A stretch of DNA of 35,872 nucleotides from Streptomyces sp. MH60 (GCF_002939385.1 NZ_MULI01000073.1:1-35872), one strand, 5' to 3'. Counted from the stretch's first letter, positions 6,754-14,728 are shown. Program-made: numbers and translations. Notes: generated from the letters alone by a model not told the origin.

Positions 6754-8592
6754 TTGGCCAGCAAGTCCTCCACGCGCCTCGCCGCGCTCACCGTCGCCGC
6801 CGTCTGCTCGGCGGCGTCCACCGTCGTCCTCACCGTGCCCGCGCACGCCGGTTCCGCACCGGCCGACTCCGTGCGGATCCACGACATCCAGGGCAGCACC
6901 CGGCTGTCCCCGTACGCCGGCCGCCAGGTCACGGACGTGGCCGGAATCGTCACCGGCGTCCGGGGCTACGGCTCCTCCAAGGGCTTCTGGATCCAGGACC
7001 CGCGGCCCGACGCGGACCCGGCCACCAGTGAGGGCGTCTTCGTCTTCACCAGCAAGGCCCCCGAGGTCGCCGTCGGTGACGCGGTCACCGTCTCCGGCAC
7101 GGTCTCGGAGTACGTCCCGGGCGGCACCTCCTCGGGGAACCAGTCGCTGACCGAGATCACCCGCCCGACGGTCGCCGTCGTCTCGAGCGGCAACGCCCTC
7201 CCGGCCGCGACGGCCGTCTCCGCCCGGTCCGTGCCCCGCGCGTACGCCCCCGAGGGCGTCCAGGCGGCGAACGGCTCGGTCAACGGCCTGACCCTGAGGC
7301 CGAGGGCGTACGCCCTGGACTACTACGAGTCGCTGGAGGGCATGAGCGTCCAGGTCTCCGACGCCCGGGTGGTCGGCGCCTCGGACCCGCACACCGAGCT
7401 GTGGGTCACGGTGAAGCCCTGGGAGAACCCGAACCGCCGCGGCGGCACGGTCTACGGCTCCTACGACGACCAGAACACCGGCCGGCTGCAGATCCAGTCG
7501 CTGGGCAAGCCTGCCGACTTCCCCGCCGCCGACGTGGGCGACACCCTCGCCGGCACCACCGCCGGTCCGCTGGACTACAACCAGTACGGCGGCTACACAC
7601 TGGTCGCGAGCGAGATCGGCACCCTGGAGAGCGGCGGTACGGAGCGCGAGTCGACGCGCCGGCAGAGCGCGCGCGAGCTGGCGGTGGCGACGTACAACGT
7701 CGAGAACCTCGACCCGTCGGACGGCACCTTCGCCGCGCACGCCGACGCGATCGTGCATCACCTGAAGTCGCCCGACATCGTGTCCCTGGAGGAGATCCAG
7801 GACAACAACGGTGCCACGGACGACGGCACCGTGGCGGCCGACGCGACGGTCGGCAGGCTGATCGACGCGATCGTCGCGGCCGGCGGCCCCCGCTACGAGT
7901 GGCGGGGCATCGACCCGGTGGACAAGGCGGACGGCGGCGAGCCCGGCGGCAACATCCGCCAGGCGTTCCTGTTCAACCCGGAGCGGGTCTCCTTCACCGA
8001 CCGCGCGGGCGGCGACGCCACCACGGCGACCGGGGTGCGCGAGGTGCGCGGCAAGGCGGCGCTGACCCTCTCCCCCGGCCGGGTCGACCCGGCGGACCCG
8101 GCCTGGGAGGACAGCCGCAAGCCGCTGGCCGGTGAGTTCGTCTTCCGCGGCCGGACGGTCTTCGTCATCGCCAACCACTTCAACTCCAAGGGCGGCGACC
8201 AGGGTCTGACGGCGCAGTACCAGCCGCCGTCGCGCAGCTCGGAGACCCAGCGCCACGCCCAGGCGAAGGTGGTGAACACCTTCGTGAAGGAGATCCTGGC
8301 CACCCAGCAGAACGCGGACGTCGTCGCCCTCGGCGACATCAACGACTTCGAGTTCTCGACGACCGCCCGCATCCTGGAGGACGACGGGGCGCTGTGGTCG
8401 GCGGTGAAGTCGCTGCCGAGGAGCGAGCGCTACTCGTACGTCTACCAGGGCAACAGCCAGGTCCTGGACCAGATCCTGGTCAGCCCGTCGGTCCGCCGCG
8501 GCCACCTGTCCTACGACAGCGTGCACGTCAACGCCGAGTTCCACGACCAGATCAGCGACCACGACCCGCAGGTGCTGCGGTTCCGTCCGTAA
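6754..8592 (+). CDS. Secreted endonuclease/exonuclease/phosphatase (EEP) family nuclease
   Basis: 612 aa from a TTG start preceded by GGAGGG at ideal spacing. A signal peptide covers residues 1 to about 32 (hydrophobic core, then PAHA). Residues about 40-300 form an OB-fold-like region as in YhcR/ExeM-type extracellular nucleases (DVAGIVTGVRGYGSSKGFWIQD, VGDAVTVSGTVSEY). Residues about 310-612 form the EEP domain, with ATYNVENLDP, SLEEIQD (catalytic Glu), VIANHFNSKGGDQ, VALGDINDF (Asp-x-Asn) and the terminal SDHDPQVLRF (catalytic Asp-His). This points to an extracellular Mg-dependent DNase or related phosphodiesterase for nucleic-acid scavenging. It converges with the next minus-strand gene, 22 nt away. 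Confidence 0.9.
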   Translation: MASKSSTRLAALTVAAVCSAASTVVLTVPAHAGSAPADSVRIHDIQGSTRLSPYAGRQVTDVAGIVTGVRGYGSSKGFWIQDPRPDADPATSEGVFVFTSKAPEVAVGDAVTVSGTVSEYVPGGTSSGNQSLTEITRPTVAVVSSGNALPAATAVSARSVPRAYAPEGVQAANGSVNGLTLRPRAYALDYYESLEGMSVQVSDARVVGASDPHTELWVTVKPWENPNRRGGTVYGSYDDQNTGRLQIQSLGKPADFPAADVGDTLAGTTAGPLDYNQYGGYTLVASEIGTLESGGTERESTRRQSARELAVATYNVENLDPSDGTFAAHADAIVHHLKSPDIVSLEEIQDNNGATDDGTVAADATVGRLIDAIVAAGGPRYEWRGIDPVDKADGGEPGGNIRQAFLFNPERVSFTDRAGGDATTATGVREVRGKAALTLSPGRVDPADPAWEDSRKPLAGEFVFRGRTVFVIANHFNSKGGDQGLTAQYQPPSRSSETQRHAQAKVVNTFVKEILATQQNADVVALGDINDFEFSTTARILEDDGALWSAVKSLPRSERYSYVYQGNSQVLDQILVSPSVRRGHLSYDSVHVNAEFHDQISDHDPQVLRFRP

Positions 8593-8614
8593 CCGGACCG
8601 CGGTGGGGGCGGGC

Positions 8615-9322
8615 TCAGCGGGGCACGAGGCCGAGCGCGTGGTCGTAGCGGCTGACCGTGCTGCTCTTCAGGCCGGGCCAGTTCTGTACCCGCTCCCACT
8701 GGGGCGTCGCCGAGCCGACACCGTCGCCCGGCGCGGCGAGTGCGTCGATGTGGGCCCGCGCGCTCTCCCACTCGGCGTAGTTGAGGACGCGCGTGCCGTC
8801 GGTGCCGAGGTGGAAGTGGGCGGAGATGCCGCCGGGGCGCGGCCTCGGCTCGCTCCCCAGGGCCTCGAAGACGGCGTCGACCCAGGCGCGCTGCCGGTCG
8901 GGGTCGGGCCCCTCGAACTCGACCTCGACGATCACGACACAGCCCGGGACGACGGCCGCCGCCCCGGCCTCGCGGGTCGCGGCGCGGTAGTGCCGGTACC
9001 GGCCGAGGCCCAGCCGTTCGATGCCCGGCACGGCGGTGTCGATCTCGTCGACGCGTTCCTGCCGGTGCACCTTCGCGAAGGCCTCGTACGCCTGCTCGCT
9101 CGCCCACTGGGAGTGGTGCAGCAGGGTGCTGCCGTCGTGCCCGGTGTAGACGTGGTAGCCGCGCAGGTCTTCGGCGGGCCAGGGCCGGTTCTCCCAGGTA
9201 CGGGCGATGGCGTCGACGGTCTGCCGCTGCCGTTCGGGGGTGCCGACCCGCCAGGTGCTGAAGAAGGGCGCCAGGACGTCGGGGCGGGCGAGGTGGGGGT
9301 GGGCGTCGGTGCGGCGGGTCAT
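8615..9322 (-). CDS. Antibiotic-biosynthesis-monooxygenase (ABM) fold protein, probable SoxR target
   Basis: 235 aa from the ATG at 9322, which has GGAGG six nt upstream. The protein is a tandem of two ABM-type ferredoxin-like halves: residues about 10-100 (FFSTWRVGTPERQRQTVDAI, STLLHHSQWASEQAYEAF) and about 120-225 (VVIVEVEFEGPDPDRQRAWVDAVFEAL, RVLNYAEWESARAHIDAL). Members act as cofactor-free monooxygenases on quinones or tetracenones, but many are uncharacterised. The promoter carries a near-perfect SoxR/MerR operator. From memory the S. coelicolor SoxR regulon contains a monooxygenase-like gene, SCO1909, which this probably corresponds to; SoxR there responds to redox-active pigments. Function as a quinone-modifying protein is inference. 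Confidence 0.82.
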   Translation of the reverse strand: MTRRTDAHPHLARPDVLAPFFSTWRVGTPERQRQTVDAIARTWENRPWPAEDLRGYHVYTGHDGSTLLHHSQWASEQAYEAFAKVHRQERVDEIDTAVPGIERLGLGRYRHYRAATREAGAAAVVPGCVVIVEVEFEGPDPDRQRAWVDAVFEALGSEPRPRPGGISAHFHLGTDGTRVLNYAEWESARAHIDALAAPGDGVGSATPQWERVQNWPGLKSSTVSRYDHALGLVPR

Positions 9323-9363
9323 GCCGGGCCTCCGGTGATCGGTGGATGTCGGGTGTACGCACC

Positions 9364-9394
9364 ACCCTCCGACCTCGACCAAGGTTGAGGTCAA
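9364..9394 (-). promoter_or_regulatory. SoxR-type operator and promoter
   Basis: On the minus strand TTGACC (-35, 9394-9389) and GAGGGT (-10, 9369-9364) are separated by 19 bp, the overlong spacing typical of MerR-family promoters. The spacer holds the dyad ACCTCAACCTTGGTCGAGGT (9391-9372), 9-bp arms with one mismatch. This resembles the known SoxR box in both sequence and placement. The predicted start is near 9357, giving a ~35-nt leader. Confidence 0.8.
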
Positions 9395-9472
9395 GCCCTT
9401 GCCCCTACCGGCATGACGTACGGGACGAGGGGCCCCGCCCGGAGCCCCTCGCCGCACCTCGCCCTCGGGGGC

Positions 9473-9934
9473 TCAGCAGTGCCCGTGCCGGCGGTGCCGC
9501 ACGAGGCTCGCCGCGACCACCACGCCCGCCGCCGCCCCGGCGGCCAGCACGGCGCGCGGGTGCCCGAGCCCCGCCCGCACCGCGCCGCGCGCCCGTCCCG
9601 GCGTGCGCCGCTCCGCGGCGTCCCGGGCCCGGCCCGCCTTGTCCTGCGCGGTGTGCCCGGCCCGGCCCGCCTTGTCCTGTACGGCGTGCCCGGCGTGCGC
9701 GGCGGAACTGCGCAGTTGCACGCTCATGGCGCCCGCCTTGTCCTTCAGGTCGGCGGCCTTGGCCTTGGCGCGGCCCTTCACGTCGGCCTTGCCGGCCAGC
9801 TCCTCCACGGTGTCGCCGAGCTGGCCGCGGGTCTCTTCGATCTGCCGGCGCAGCTCGTCGGGGCCCTTCGCCCCGCCGACCGGCTGTGCGGTGGAGCCGC
9901 TCCTCGAACCGTCCCGGCTCGTCGCGTCGGTCAT
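9473..9934 (-). CDS. DUF3618-domain small membrane-associated protein
   Basis: 153 aa. Residues about 24-60 match DUF3618 (ELRRQIEETRGQLGDTVEELAGKADVKGRAKAK). An Ala/Lys/Asp-rich amphipathic helical stretch with imperfect repeats of AGHAVQDKAGRAGHTAQDKAGRA type (residues about 80-107) follows, then a single transmembrane helix (PRAVLAAGAAAGVVVAASLV) and a His/Arg-rich tail. Its ATG overlaps the stop of the upstream holin-like gene in an ATGA, so the two are translationally coupled. This pairing is common in actinobacteria; it is probably an envelope-associated protein of unknown role. Confidence 0.85.
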   Translation of the reverse strand: MTDATSRDGSRSGSTAQPVGGAKGPDELRRQIEETRGQLGDTVEELAGKADVKGRAKAKAADLKDKAGAMSVQLRSSAAHAGHAVQDKAGRAGHTAQDKAGRARDAAERRTPGRARGAVRAGLGHPRAVLAAGAAAGVVVAASLVRHRRHGHC

Positions 9935-10350
9935 CGATGTGCCCTTTCCCTGATCTGGTCGACGTCGGCCCTGACGCTGCCGAGGGTCTGCTCGGGCTTG
10001 GGCGGCACGGCCCGGCGGAGCTGGGCGCGACCGGTCATGGCCAGGACGCCGGCGATCACGAAGAGCGCCGCCGTCACGATGAGCGCCGCGGCCCAGACGG
10101 GCAGTACCAGCGAGAGCGCGGCGGTCGCCGTGCCGGCCAGGGCGAACAGGCCCACGTAGGCGATGGCACCCGCGGCACCCAGCATTCCGCCGCCGCGCCC
10201 GGCCCGCTTGCCCTTCTCGGCCAGTTCCATCTTGGCCAGGGCCACTTCCTGGCGCACGAGCCGGGAGAGCTGTTCGGTGGCCTGCCCGACGAGTTCGCCC
10301 ACGGAGTGCTGCTCGTCGTGCACCGGCCTGGTGTGCATGGTTCCGGTCAC
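9931..10350 (-). CDS. Phage-holin-superfamily 3-like (DUF1469) membrane protein
   Basis: 139 aa from a GTG at 10350 preceded by GAGGAGG; an ATG at 10338 is possible. A cytoplasmic N-terminal helix (SVGELVGQATEQLSRLVRQEVALAKMELAEKGKRAG) is typical of the family. Two membrane helices follow (MLGAAGAIAYVGLFALAGTA and VWAAALIVTAALFVIAGVLA), then a charged tail. Despite the name these are host membrane proteins, not lysis genes. It is the first gene of a two-gene unit with the DUF3618 gene and is divergent from dapA. In 10351-10520 I see no other gene. Confidence 0.88.
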   Translation of the reverse strand: MTGTMHTRPVHDEQHSVGELVGQATEQLSRLVRQEVALAKMELAEKGKRAGRGGGMLGAAGAIAYVGLFALAGTATAALSLVLPVWAAALIVTAALFVIAGVLAMTGRAQLRRAVPPKPEQTLGSVRADVDQIRERAHR

Positions 10351-10520
10351 GGTGTTCCCGCCTCCTCTCGGTTCGGAGCACCCCGGGTACCCCGGCCCGA
10401 ACGGCACTACCCCCACCGGCACGGGCACCCGGGCACCACCTCATCCCTGAAGCATTCCTTACAGACACCTCGTAGAAGAATTAAGTGGAGCTACACTGTC
10501 CGACCGCCGACACTACTCCC

Positions 10521-11444
10521 ATGACGACAGACGACGACGGCCCCGCCGCCCCCTTCGGCCGCGCCCTGTGCGCGATGGTCACGCCCTTCACCGAGTCCGG
10601 CGCCCTCGACCTCGACGGTGCCCGGCGGCTCGCCGGGCGCCTGGTCTCCCGGGGCTGCGACGGCCTGGTCCTGTCGGGTACCACGGGCGAGTCGCCGACC
10701 ACCACGGACGCCGAGAAGGCGGCGCTGGTGACGGCGGTCCGGGAGGCGGTCGGGGACCGGGCGGCCCTGGTCGCCGGGGTCGGCACCGCGGACACCCGGC
10801 ACACCGTGGAACTGGCCCTGGCGGCCGAGAAGGCGGGCGCCGACGGACTGCTGGTGGTCGCGCCGTACTACAGCAGGCCCCCGCAGGACGCCCTGGAGGC
10901 GCACTTCCGCGAGGTCGCCGACGCGAGCGGGCTGCCCGTGATGGTCTACGACATCCCGGGCCGCACCGGCACCCGCGTCGAACCCGACACCCTGGTCCGC
11001 CTCGCCGGGCACCCGCGGATCGTCGCCGTCAAGGACTGCGCCTACGACCTCCTCGGCACCCAGAAGGTGCTGTCCCGCACCGGCCTGGCGTACTACGCGG
11101 GCTGCGACGAGCAGGTCCTCGCGCTGTACGCGGTCGGAGCGGCGGGGTACGTCAGCACCGTCGCCAACGTCGCGCCGGATCTGTTCCGGGCCGTCCTCGA
11201 CGCCTTCGACGCGGGCGACACCGGGCGGGCCGCCCTGCTCCAGCGCCGGGCGATTCCGCTCATCGAGTCGATGATGGCGGCCGGACTGCCCGGCACGGTC
11301 ACCGCCAAGGCCCTCCTCGGCGCCCTGGGCCTCCCGGCCGGCCCGGTCCGCGCGCCGCTGCGGCCCGCGGACCGGGAGACCACGGCCGGTCTGCTGGCGG
11401 CCTACGAGGAACTGGCCGTCCACACCGGTCAGTTCCAGGCGTAG
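10521..11444 (+). CDS. dapA: 4-hydroxy-tetrahydrodipicolinate synthase
   Basis: 307 aa from the ATG at 10521; a GTG at 10485 is in frame and would add 12 residues, and neither has a strong ribosome-binding site. The enzyme condenses pyruvate with aspartate semialdehyde in the diaminopimelate/lysine pathway, in the cytoplasm. The TIM-barrel signatures are intact: LVLSGTTGESPTTT (residues about 49-62, pyruvate-binding Thr-Thr), Tyr143 in MVYDIPGRTGTR with the succeeding substrate-binding Arg, and the Schiff-base Lys171 in IVAVKDC. TACACT at 10491-10496 is a possible -10. dapD lies 1.4 kb downstream. Its last 16 bases overlap the end of the convergent small secreted gene. Confidence 0.93.
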   Translation: MTTDDDGPAAPFGRALCAMVTPFTESGALDLDGARRLAGRLVSRGCDGLVLSGTTGESPTTTDAEKAALVTAVREAVGDRAALVAGVGTADTRHTVELALAAEKAGADGLLVVAPYYSRPPQDALEAHFREVADASGLPVMVYDIPGRTGTRVEPDTLVRLAGHPRIVAVKDCAYDLLGTQKVLSRTGLAYYAGCDEQVLALYAVGAAGYVSTVANVAPDLFRAVLDAFDAGDTGRAALLQRRAIPLIESMMAAGLPGTVTAKALLGALGLPAGPVRAPLRPADRETTAGLLAAYEELAVHTGQFQA

Positions 11445-11680
11445 CCGTCGCCGAACAGCAGGGTGTGCTCCAGCACGTCCTCCGCGGGGTCGTCGATCTG
11501 GCCGACGTGGACGTTGAGGAGCCCCACGCGGGGGCCGTTGTGCGAGCCGGTCGTCGTCTCGTCGGCGTGCGCGGCCCCCGCGGCCCACACCGACCCGCAG
11601 CACACCAGCACCGCGGCACCCGCCCCGGCCAGCAGGCGTGCCACGGTCCCCACCCGCTCGTTCGTCGTCCCAGGCGTCAT
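11429..11680 (-). CDS. Small secreted protein of unknown function
   Basis: 83 aa. It has a basic N-terminus, then a hydrophobic core (VARLLAGAGAAVLVCCGSVWAAGAAHA), with signal peptidase cleavage expected after AHA near residue 39. The mature part is only about 44 residues, acidic, with GLLNVHVGQIDDPAEDVLEHTLLFGDG. I do not recognise a characterised family, though short exported proteins with this VHVGQIDDPAEDVLEH core look typical of streptomycetes. The ATG at 11680 is preceded by a GAGG-type site. Its 3' end overlaps dapA tail to tail by 16 bp. Confidence 0.75.
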   Translation of the reverse strand: MTPGTTNERVGTVARLLAGAGAAVLVCCGSVWAAGAAHADETTTGSHNGPRVGLLNVHVGQIDDPAEDVLEHTLLFGDGYAWN

Positions 11681-11800
11681 CCAGGCCCCTCGTTTCGTCG
11701 GATCGGCCTCTGATCGGACTCTGCGTCCACCCGTTCATCCGCCAAGACCACCGGTAGGTCACGGGCAGTCATCCGTACGTGCGGGTTACGGTTGCCCGCG

Positions 11801-11989
11801 ATGAGCAGAAGGCGCTACGTGGCCCGGGGCGTGCCGGGCGGATACCGCATATGGGACAGCAAGGGCCGCCGCTGGTGGGGCGACCACTACGAGCTGTGCC
11901 CCGACGACCTCCTGACCGAGCTGAACGGAGCGGCCGACCAGGCCCGAGTCACCGTGCTGCTGAAGCGCTACCGGGCCCTGAAGCGCTGA
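11801..11989 (+). CDS. Small basic conserved protein of unknown function
   Basis: 62 aa from ATG 11801. The protein is Arg/Trp/Tyr-rich (RRRYVARGVPGGYRIWDSKGRRWWGDHYELCPDDLLTELNG) with a C-terminal basic helix (VTVLLKRYRALKR). There is no ribosome-binding site; TACGGT at 11787-11792 lies about 8 nt before the ATG, so a leaderless mRNA is possible. Codon use matches neighbouring genes, which supports it being real. No function can be assigned. Confidence 0.65.
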   Translation: MSRRRYVARGVPGGYRIWDSKGRRWWGDHYELCPDDLLTELNGAADQARVTVLLKRYRALKR

Positions 11990-12045
11990 GCGCCGTAGGC
12001 TGAGCCCCCGCGGATGACCGCTGAGGGCGACAGGAGGCGACCGAG

Positions 12046-12750
12046 GTGCCGGAGCAGACGCCGACCGAACCGACGGTGGCCGAGGTGCTGGCCGAGCTGG
12101 CCGGGCTGGAGGACCCGCGGGTCCGGGCCGTGAACGAGAAGCACGGCGACGACCACGGTGTGAACCTCACCAGGCTGCGCGCGCTCGCGAAGCGCCTGAG
12201 GACCCAGCCGGAACTCGCGCGCCGGCTCTGGGCCGCGGACGACACCGCCGCACGCCTGCTGAGCCTCCTGATCTGCCGCCCGAGGTCCTACGACCGCGAC
12301 GAACTCGACACCATGCTGCGCCAGGCCCGCACCCCCAAGGTGCACGACTGGCTCGTCAACCACGTGGTGAAGAAGAACCCGCACGCCGAGGAACTGCGTC
12401 TGGCCTGGACCGCCGACCCGGACCCGGTGGTCGCGAGCGCCGGCTGGGCGCTGACCACCGAACGCGTGACGAGGAAGCCCGCCGGTCTCGACCTCGCGGC
12501 CCTGCTGGACACCGTCGAGTCGGAGCTGAAGGACGCCCCGGACCGCCTGCAGTGGGCGATGAACCACTGCCTGGCCCGGATCGGCATCGACCACCCCGAA
12601 CACCGCCCCCGCGCCGTCGCCATCGGTGAGCGCCTCGGCGTCCTGAAGGACTACCCCACTCCCCCGGGCTGCACCTCCCCCTACGCCCCCGCCTGGATCA
12701 CGGAGATCGTGCGCCGCCAACAGGAGCAGACCACCCCCGCGAACACCTGA
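12046..12750 (+). CDS. AlkD-like DNA alkylation repair protein
   Basis: 234 aa starting at a GTG with AGGAGG upstream. The all-helical sequence matches the COG4912/PF08713 DNA glycosylase family built of HEAT-like repeats: an early GVNLTRLRALAKRLRTQPELARRLW, then VVKKNPHAEELRLAW, DPDPVVASAGWALTTERV, and a C-terminal RLQWAMNHCLARIGID with LGVLKDYPTPPGCTSPYAPAWI. Family members excise positively charged 3- and 7-methyl purines. I could not verify the catalytic Asp/Trp set by eye, so activity is inferred from family likeness. A TAGGCT -10-like box lies at 11995-12000. It ends in a stem-loop shared with dapD. Confidence 0.8.
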   Translation: MPEQTPTEPTVAEVLAELAGLEDPRVRAVNEKHGDDHGVNLTRLRALAKRLRTQPELARRLWAADDTAARLLSLLICRPRSYDRDELDTMLRQARTPKVHDWLVNHVVKKNPHAEELRLAWTADPDPVVASAGWALTTERVTRKPAGLDLAALLDTVESELKDAPDRLQWAMNHCLARIGIDHPEHRPRAVAIGERLGVLKDYPTPPGCTSPYAPAWITEIVRRQQEQTTPANT

Positions 12751-12783
12751 GCGCCCTCCCCGCGACGGACGGACAGGGCGCTC
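12749..12783. terminator. Bidirectional stem-loop between alkD-like gene and dapD
   Basis: A 9-bp stem, GAGCGCCCT (12749-12757) with AGGGCGCTC (12775-12783), and a 17-nt loop. It overlaps the stop codon of the plus-strand gene and lies 18 nt past the dapD stop on the minus strand. Confidence 0.55.
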
Positions 12784-12800
12784 GGCAAACTGAGGTCGGC

Positions 12801-13790
12801 TCAGTTGTGGCTGTGCAGGACGTCGTTCAGGCCGCCCCACACCGCGTTGTTCGGGCGGGCCTCGACCGTGCCGGTGACCGAGTTGCGGCGGAAGAGGATG
12901 TTCGAGGCGCCGGAGAGTTCGCGGGCCTTGACGACCTGGCCGTCGGGCATCGTGACGCGGGTGCCCGCGGTGACGTAGAGGCCGGCCTCGACCACGCACT
13001 CGTCGCCCAGCGCGATGCCGACGCCCGCCTCGGCGCCGATCAGGCAGCGCTCGCCGATGGTGATGCGGACGTTGCCGCCGCCGGAGAGGGTGCCCATGGT
13101 GGAGGCGCCGCCGCCGATGTCGGAGCCGTCGCCGACGACGACGCCCGCGGAGATGCGGCCCTCGACCATCGAGGTGCCCAGCGTGCCGGCGTTGAAGTTG
13201 ACGAAGCCCTCGTGCATGACCGTGGTGCCCGCGGAGAGGTGCGCGCCGAGGCGGACGCGGTCGGCGTCGGCGATGCGGACGCCCTTGGGAGCGACGTAGT
13301 CCGTCATGCGGGGGAACTTGTCGATCGAGGTGACCTGGAGGTGCAGGCCCTCGGCGCGGGCGTTGAGGCGGACCTTCTCGATGTCGTCGACGGCGACCGG
13401 ACCGAGCGAGGTCCAGGCGACGTTGGCGAGGAAGGCGAACTGGCCCTCCAGGCTCAGACCGTGCGGCTTGACCAGACGGTGGGAGAGCAGGTGCAGGCGC
13501 AGGTAGACGTCGTGCGTGTCGAGCGGCTTCTCGTCCAGCGAGGAGATGACCGTGCGGACCGCGACCACCTCGACGCCGCGGCGGGCGTCCGGACCGACCG
13601 CGGCGGTGGCGCCGCCGCCCAGGAGTTCGGCGGCCTGTTCGGCGGTGAGGCGCTCGGTGCCGGAGGGACCGGGCTCGTCGGACAGTTCGGGCGCCGGGAA
13701 CCAGGTGTCGAGGACGGTGCCGTCGGCGGCGATCGTGGCGAGGCCGGCGGCCACGGCGCCGGTGGTGCGGGGAGCAGTCGTGTCGGTCAT
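12801..13790 (-). CDS. dapD: 2,3,4,5-tetrahydropyridine-2,6-dicarboxylate N-succinyltransferase
   Basis: 329 aa, the length of the actinobacterial DapD form (longer than the ~274-aa E. coli enzyme). It succinylates tetrahydrodipicolinate in the succinylase branch of diaminopimelate synthesis. After an N-terminal domain (residues about 1-160) comes the left-handed beta-helix of hexapeptide repeats (residues about 175-290), seen in VRLGAHLSAGTTVMHEGFVNF, GDGSDIGGGASTMGTLSGGG and ERCLIGAEAGVGIALGDECV. MHEGFVNFNAG is a DapD hallmark. The C-terminus NAVWGGLNDVLHSHN is also typical. It lies 9 bp downstream of a tetR gene on the same strand. Confidence 0.94.
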   Translation of the reverse strand: MTDTTAPRTTGAVAAGLATIAADGTVLDTWFPAPELSDEPGPSGTERLTAEQAAELLGGGATAAVGPDARRGVEVVAVRTVISSLDEKPLDTHDVYLRLHLLSHRLVKPHGLSLEGQFAFLANVAWTSLGPVAVDDIEKVRLNARAEGLHLQVTSIDKFPRMTDYVAPKGVRIADADRVRLGAHLSAGTTVMHEGFVNFNAGTLGTSMVEGRISAGVVVGDGSDIGGGASTMGTLSGGGNVRITIGERCLIGAEAGVGIALGDECVVEAGLYVTAGTRVTMPDGQVVKARELSGASNILFRRNSVTGTVEARPNNAVWGGLNDVLHSHN

Positions 13791-13799
13791 GAGGGCAAC

Positions 13800-14393
13800 C
13801 TAACCGGCCGTCGCCGGTGGAAGCGAGCCGGGACCGCGGCCGTCTCGGGTGCCGGGCGCGGGGACCAGGCGGGCCAGCACCTCGCGGGCGTACTCCTCGT
13901 CGTACGGCGTGTCCGTCAGCAGCACCTGGAGGCAGATGCCGTCCAGTACGGCGACCAGGGCGCGGGCCGTCGTGGGGTCGGTGCGGGCGGCGAGCAGGGC
14001 GCCCACGCCCTCGGCCCACTCGGCGGCGACCGGGCGCAGTGCGGGGCGGCGCAGGGCGGCGAGGTACAGCTCGTACTCCAGCTCCACGCCGGTGCGGTCG
14101 CCGCCCAGCCATGCGCCGAGGACGCGGGCGAGTTCGCCGGGCAGGTCGGCGGCGGGGTCGGACAGGGCGGGGTGGGCGGCGACGACCTTGGCGAAGCCCT
14201 CGTTGGCCTGGCGCAGGGCGGCGACCATGAGGTCGTCCAGGGTCGCGAAGTGGTACGTCGTGGAACCGAGCGGCACGTCCGCCTCGGCGGCGACGCTGCG
14301 GTGGCTGAGCCCGGCGATGCCCTTCTGCCCGACGACCCGGATCGCGGCGTCGATGAGGCGCTGGCGGCGCTCCGGATCGTGGCGGCGGGGCAT
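13800..14393 (-). CDS. TetR-family regulator paired with an SMR pump
   Basis: 197 aa. The N-terminal helix-turn-helix reads PERRQRLIDAAIRVVGQKG and GLSHRSVAAEADVPLGSTTYHF (residues about 6-50). The remainder is a TetR_C-like helical domain. Its ATG overlaps the stop of the SMR gene (ATGA at 14393), so the pump and regulator are coupled. An inverted repeat directly in front of the SMR start is the obvious self-regulatory operator. Probably a drug- or cation-responsive repressor of the pump. Confidence 0.88.
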   Translation of the reverse strand: MPRRHDPERRQRLIDAAIRVVGQKGIAGLSHRSVAAEADVPLGSTTYHFATLDDLMVAALRQANEGFAKVVAAHPALSDPAADLPGELARVLGAWLGGDRTGVELEYELYLAALRRPALRPVAAEWAEGVGALLAARTDPTTARALVAVLDGICLQVLLTDTPYDEEYAREVLARLVPAPGTRDGRGPGSLPPATAG

Positions 14394-14713
14394 CAGTGCG
14401 CTCCGCCCAGGTTGAGGACGACGACGCCGATGATGATCAGCGCGATGCCGGCGGCCTTGGTGAGGGTCATCCCCTCGCCCATGAAGGCGACCCCGATGGT
14501 GGCGATGGCGGCCGTGCCCACCCCGGCCCAGATGGCGTACGCCGTGCCGACGGCGAGGAGCTTCAGGGTCTGGGCGAGGAGCGCGAAGGAGAGGACGTAC
14601 GCGAGGGCCGTCACCAGGGACGGCACCAGCCTGCTGAACCCCTCGCTGTACTTCATGGCGGTGGTGCCGGCGACCTCGGCGGCGATGGCTCCGGCCAGGA
14701 GCAGATATCCCAT
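14393..14713 (-). CDS. Small multidrug resistance (SMR) family transporter
   Basis: 106 aa, the standard SMR length, with four transmembrane helices. Signatures: GYLLLAGAIAAEVAGTTAMKYSEGF at the start, including the membrane-embedded proton/drug-binding Glu14 equivalent in AAEVAGT, then AYAIWAGVGTAAIATIGVAFMGE, then GIALIIIGVVVLNLG. It would exchange cationic drugs or guanidinium-like compounds for protons as a dimer. The start codon at 14713 lies only 2 nt from the operator-like inverted repeat, so the leader is very short or absent. Confidence 0.92.
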   Translation of the reverse strand: MGYLLLAGAIAAEVAGTTAMKYSEGFSRLVPSLVTALAYVLSFALLAQTLKLLAVGTAYAIWAGVGTAAIATIGVAFMGEGMTLTKAAGIALIIIGVVVLNLGGAH

Positions 14714-14714
14714 G

Positions 14715-14728
14715 TGTACGAGCGTACA
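14715..14728. promoter_or_regulatory. Inverted-repeat operator upstream of the SMR gene
   Basis: TGTACG-N2-CGTACA, perfect 6-bp arms. A -10-like TATGTA overlaps its distal arm on the minus strand (about 14730-14725). A TetR dimer bound here would occlude the start. The regulator is most likely the TetR encoded just downstream. Confidence 0.6.

Noticed and set aside
9931..10350. Prophage remnant, from holin similarity
   Set aside because: This holin-like family is a normal chromosomal gene pair with DUF3618 in actinobacteria; no other phage gene, integrase or att site is present.
11968..14112. A 714-aa minus-strand frame spanning the alkD-like gene, dapD and part of tetR
   Set aside because: It crosses a terminator and gene boundaries and has no recognisable domain; shadow of the real genes.
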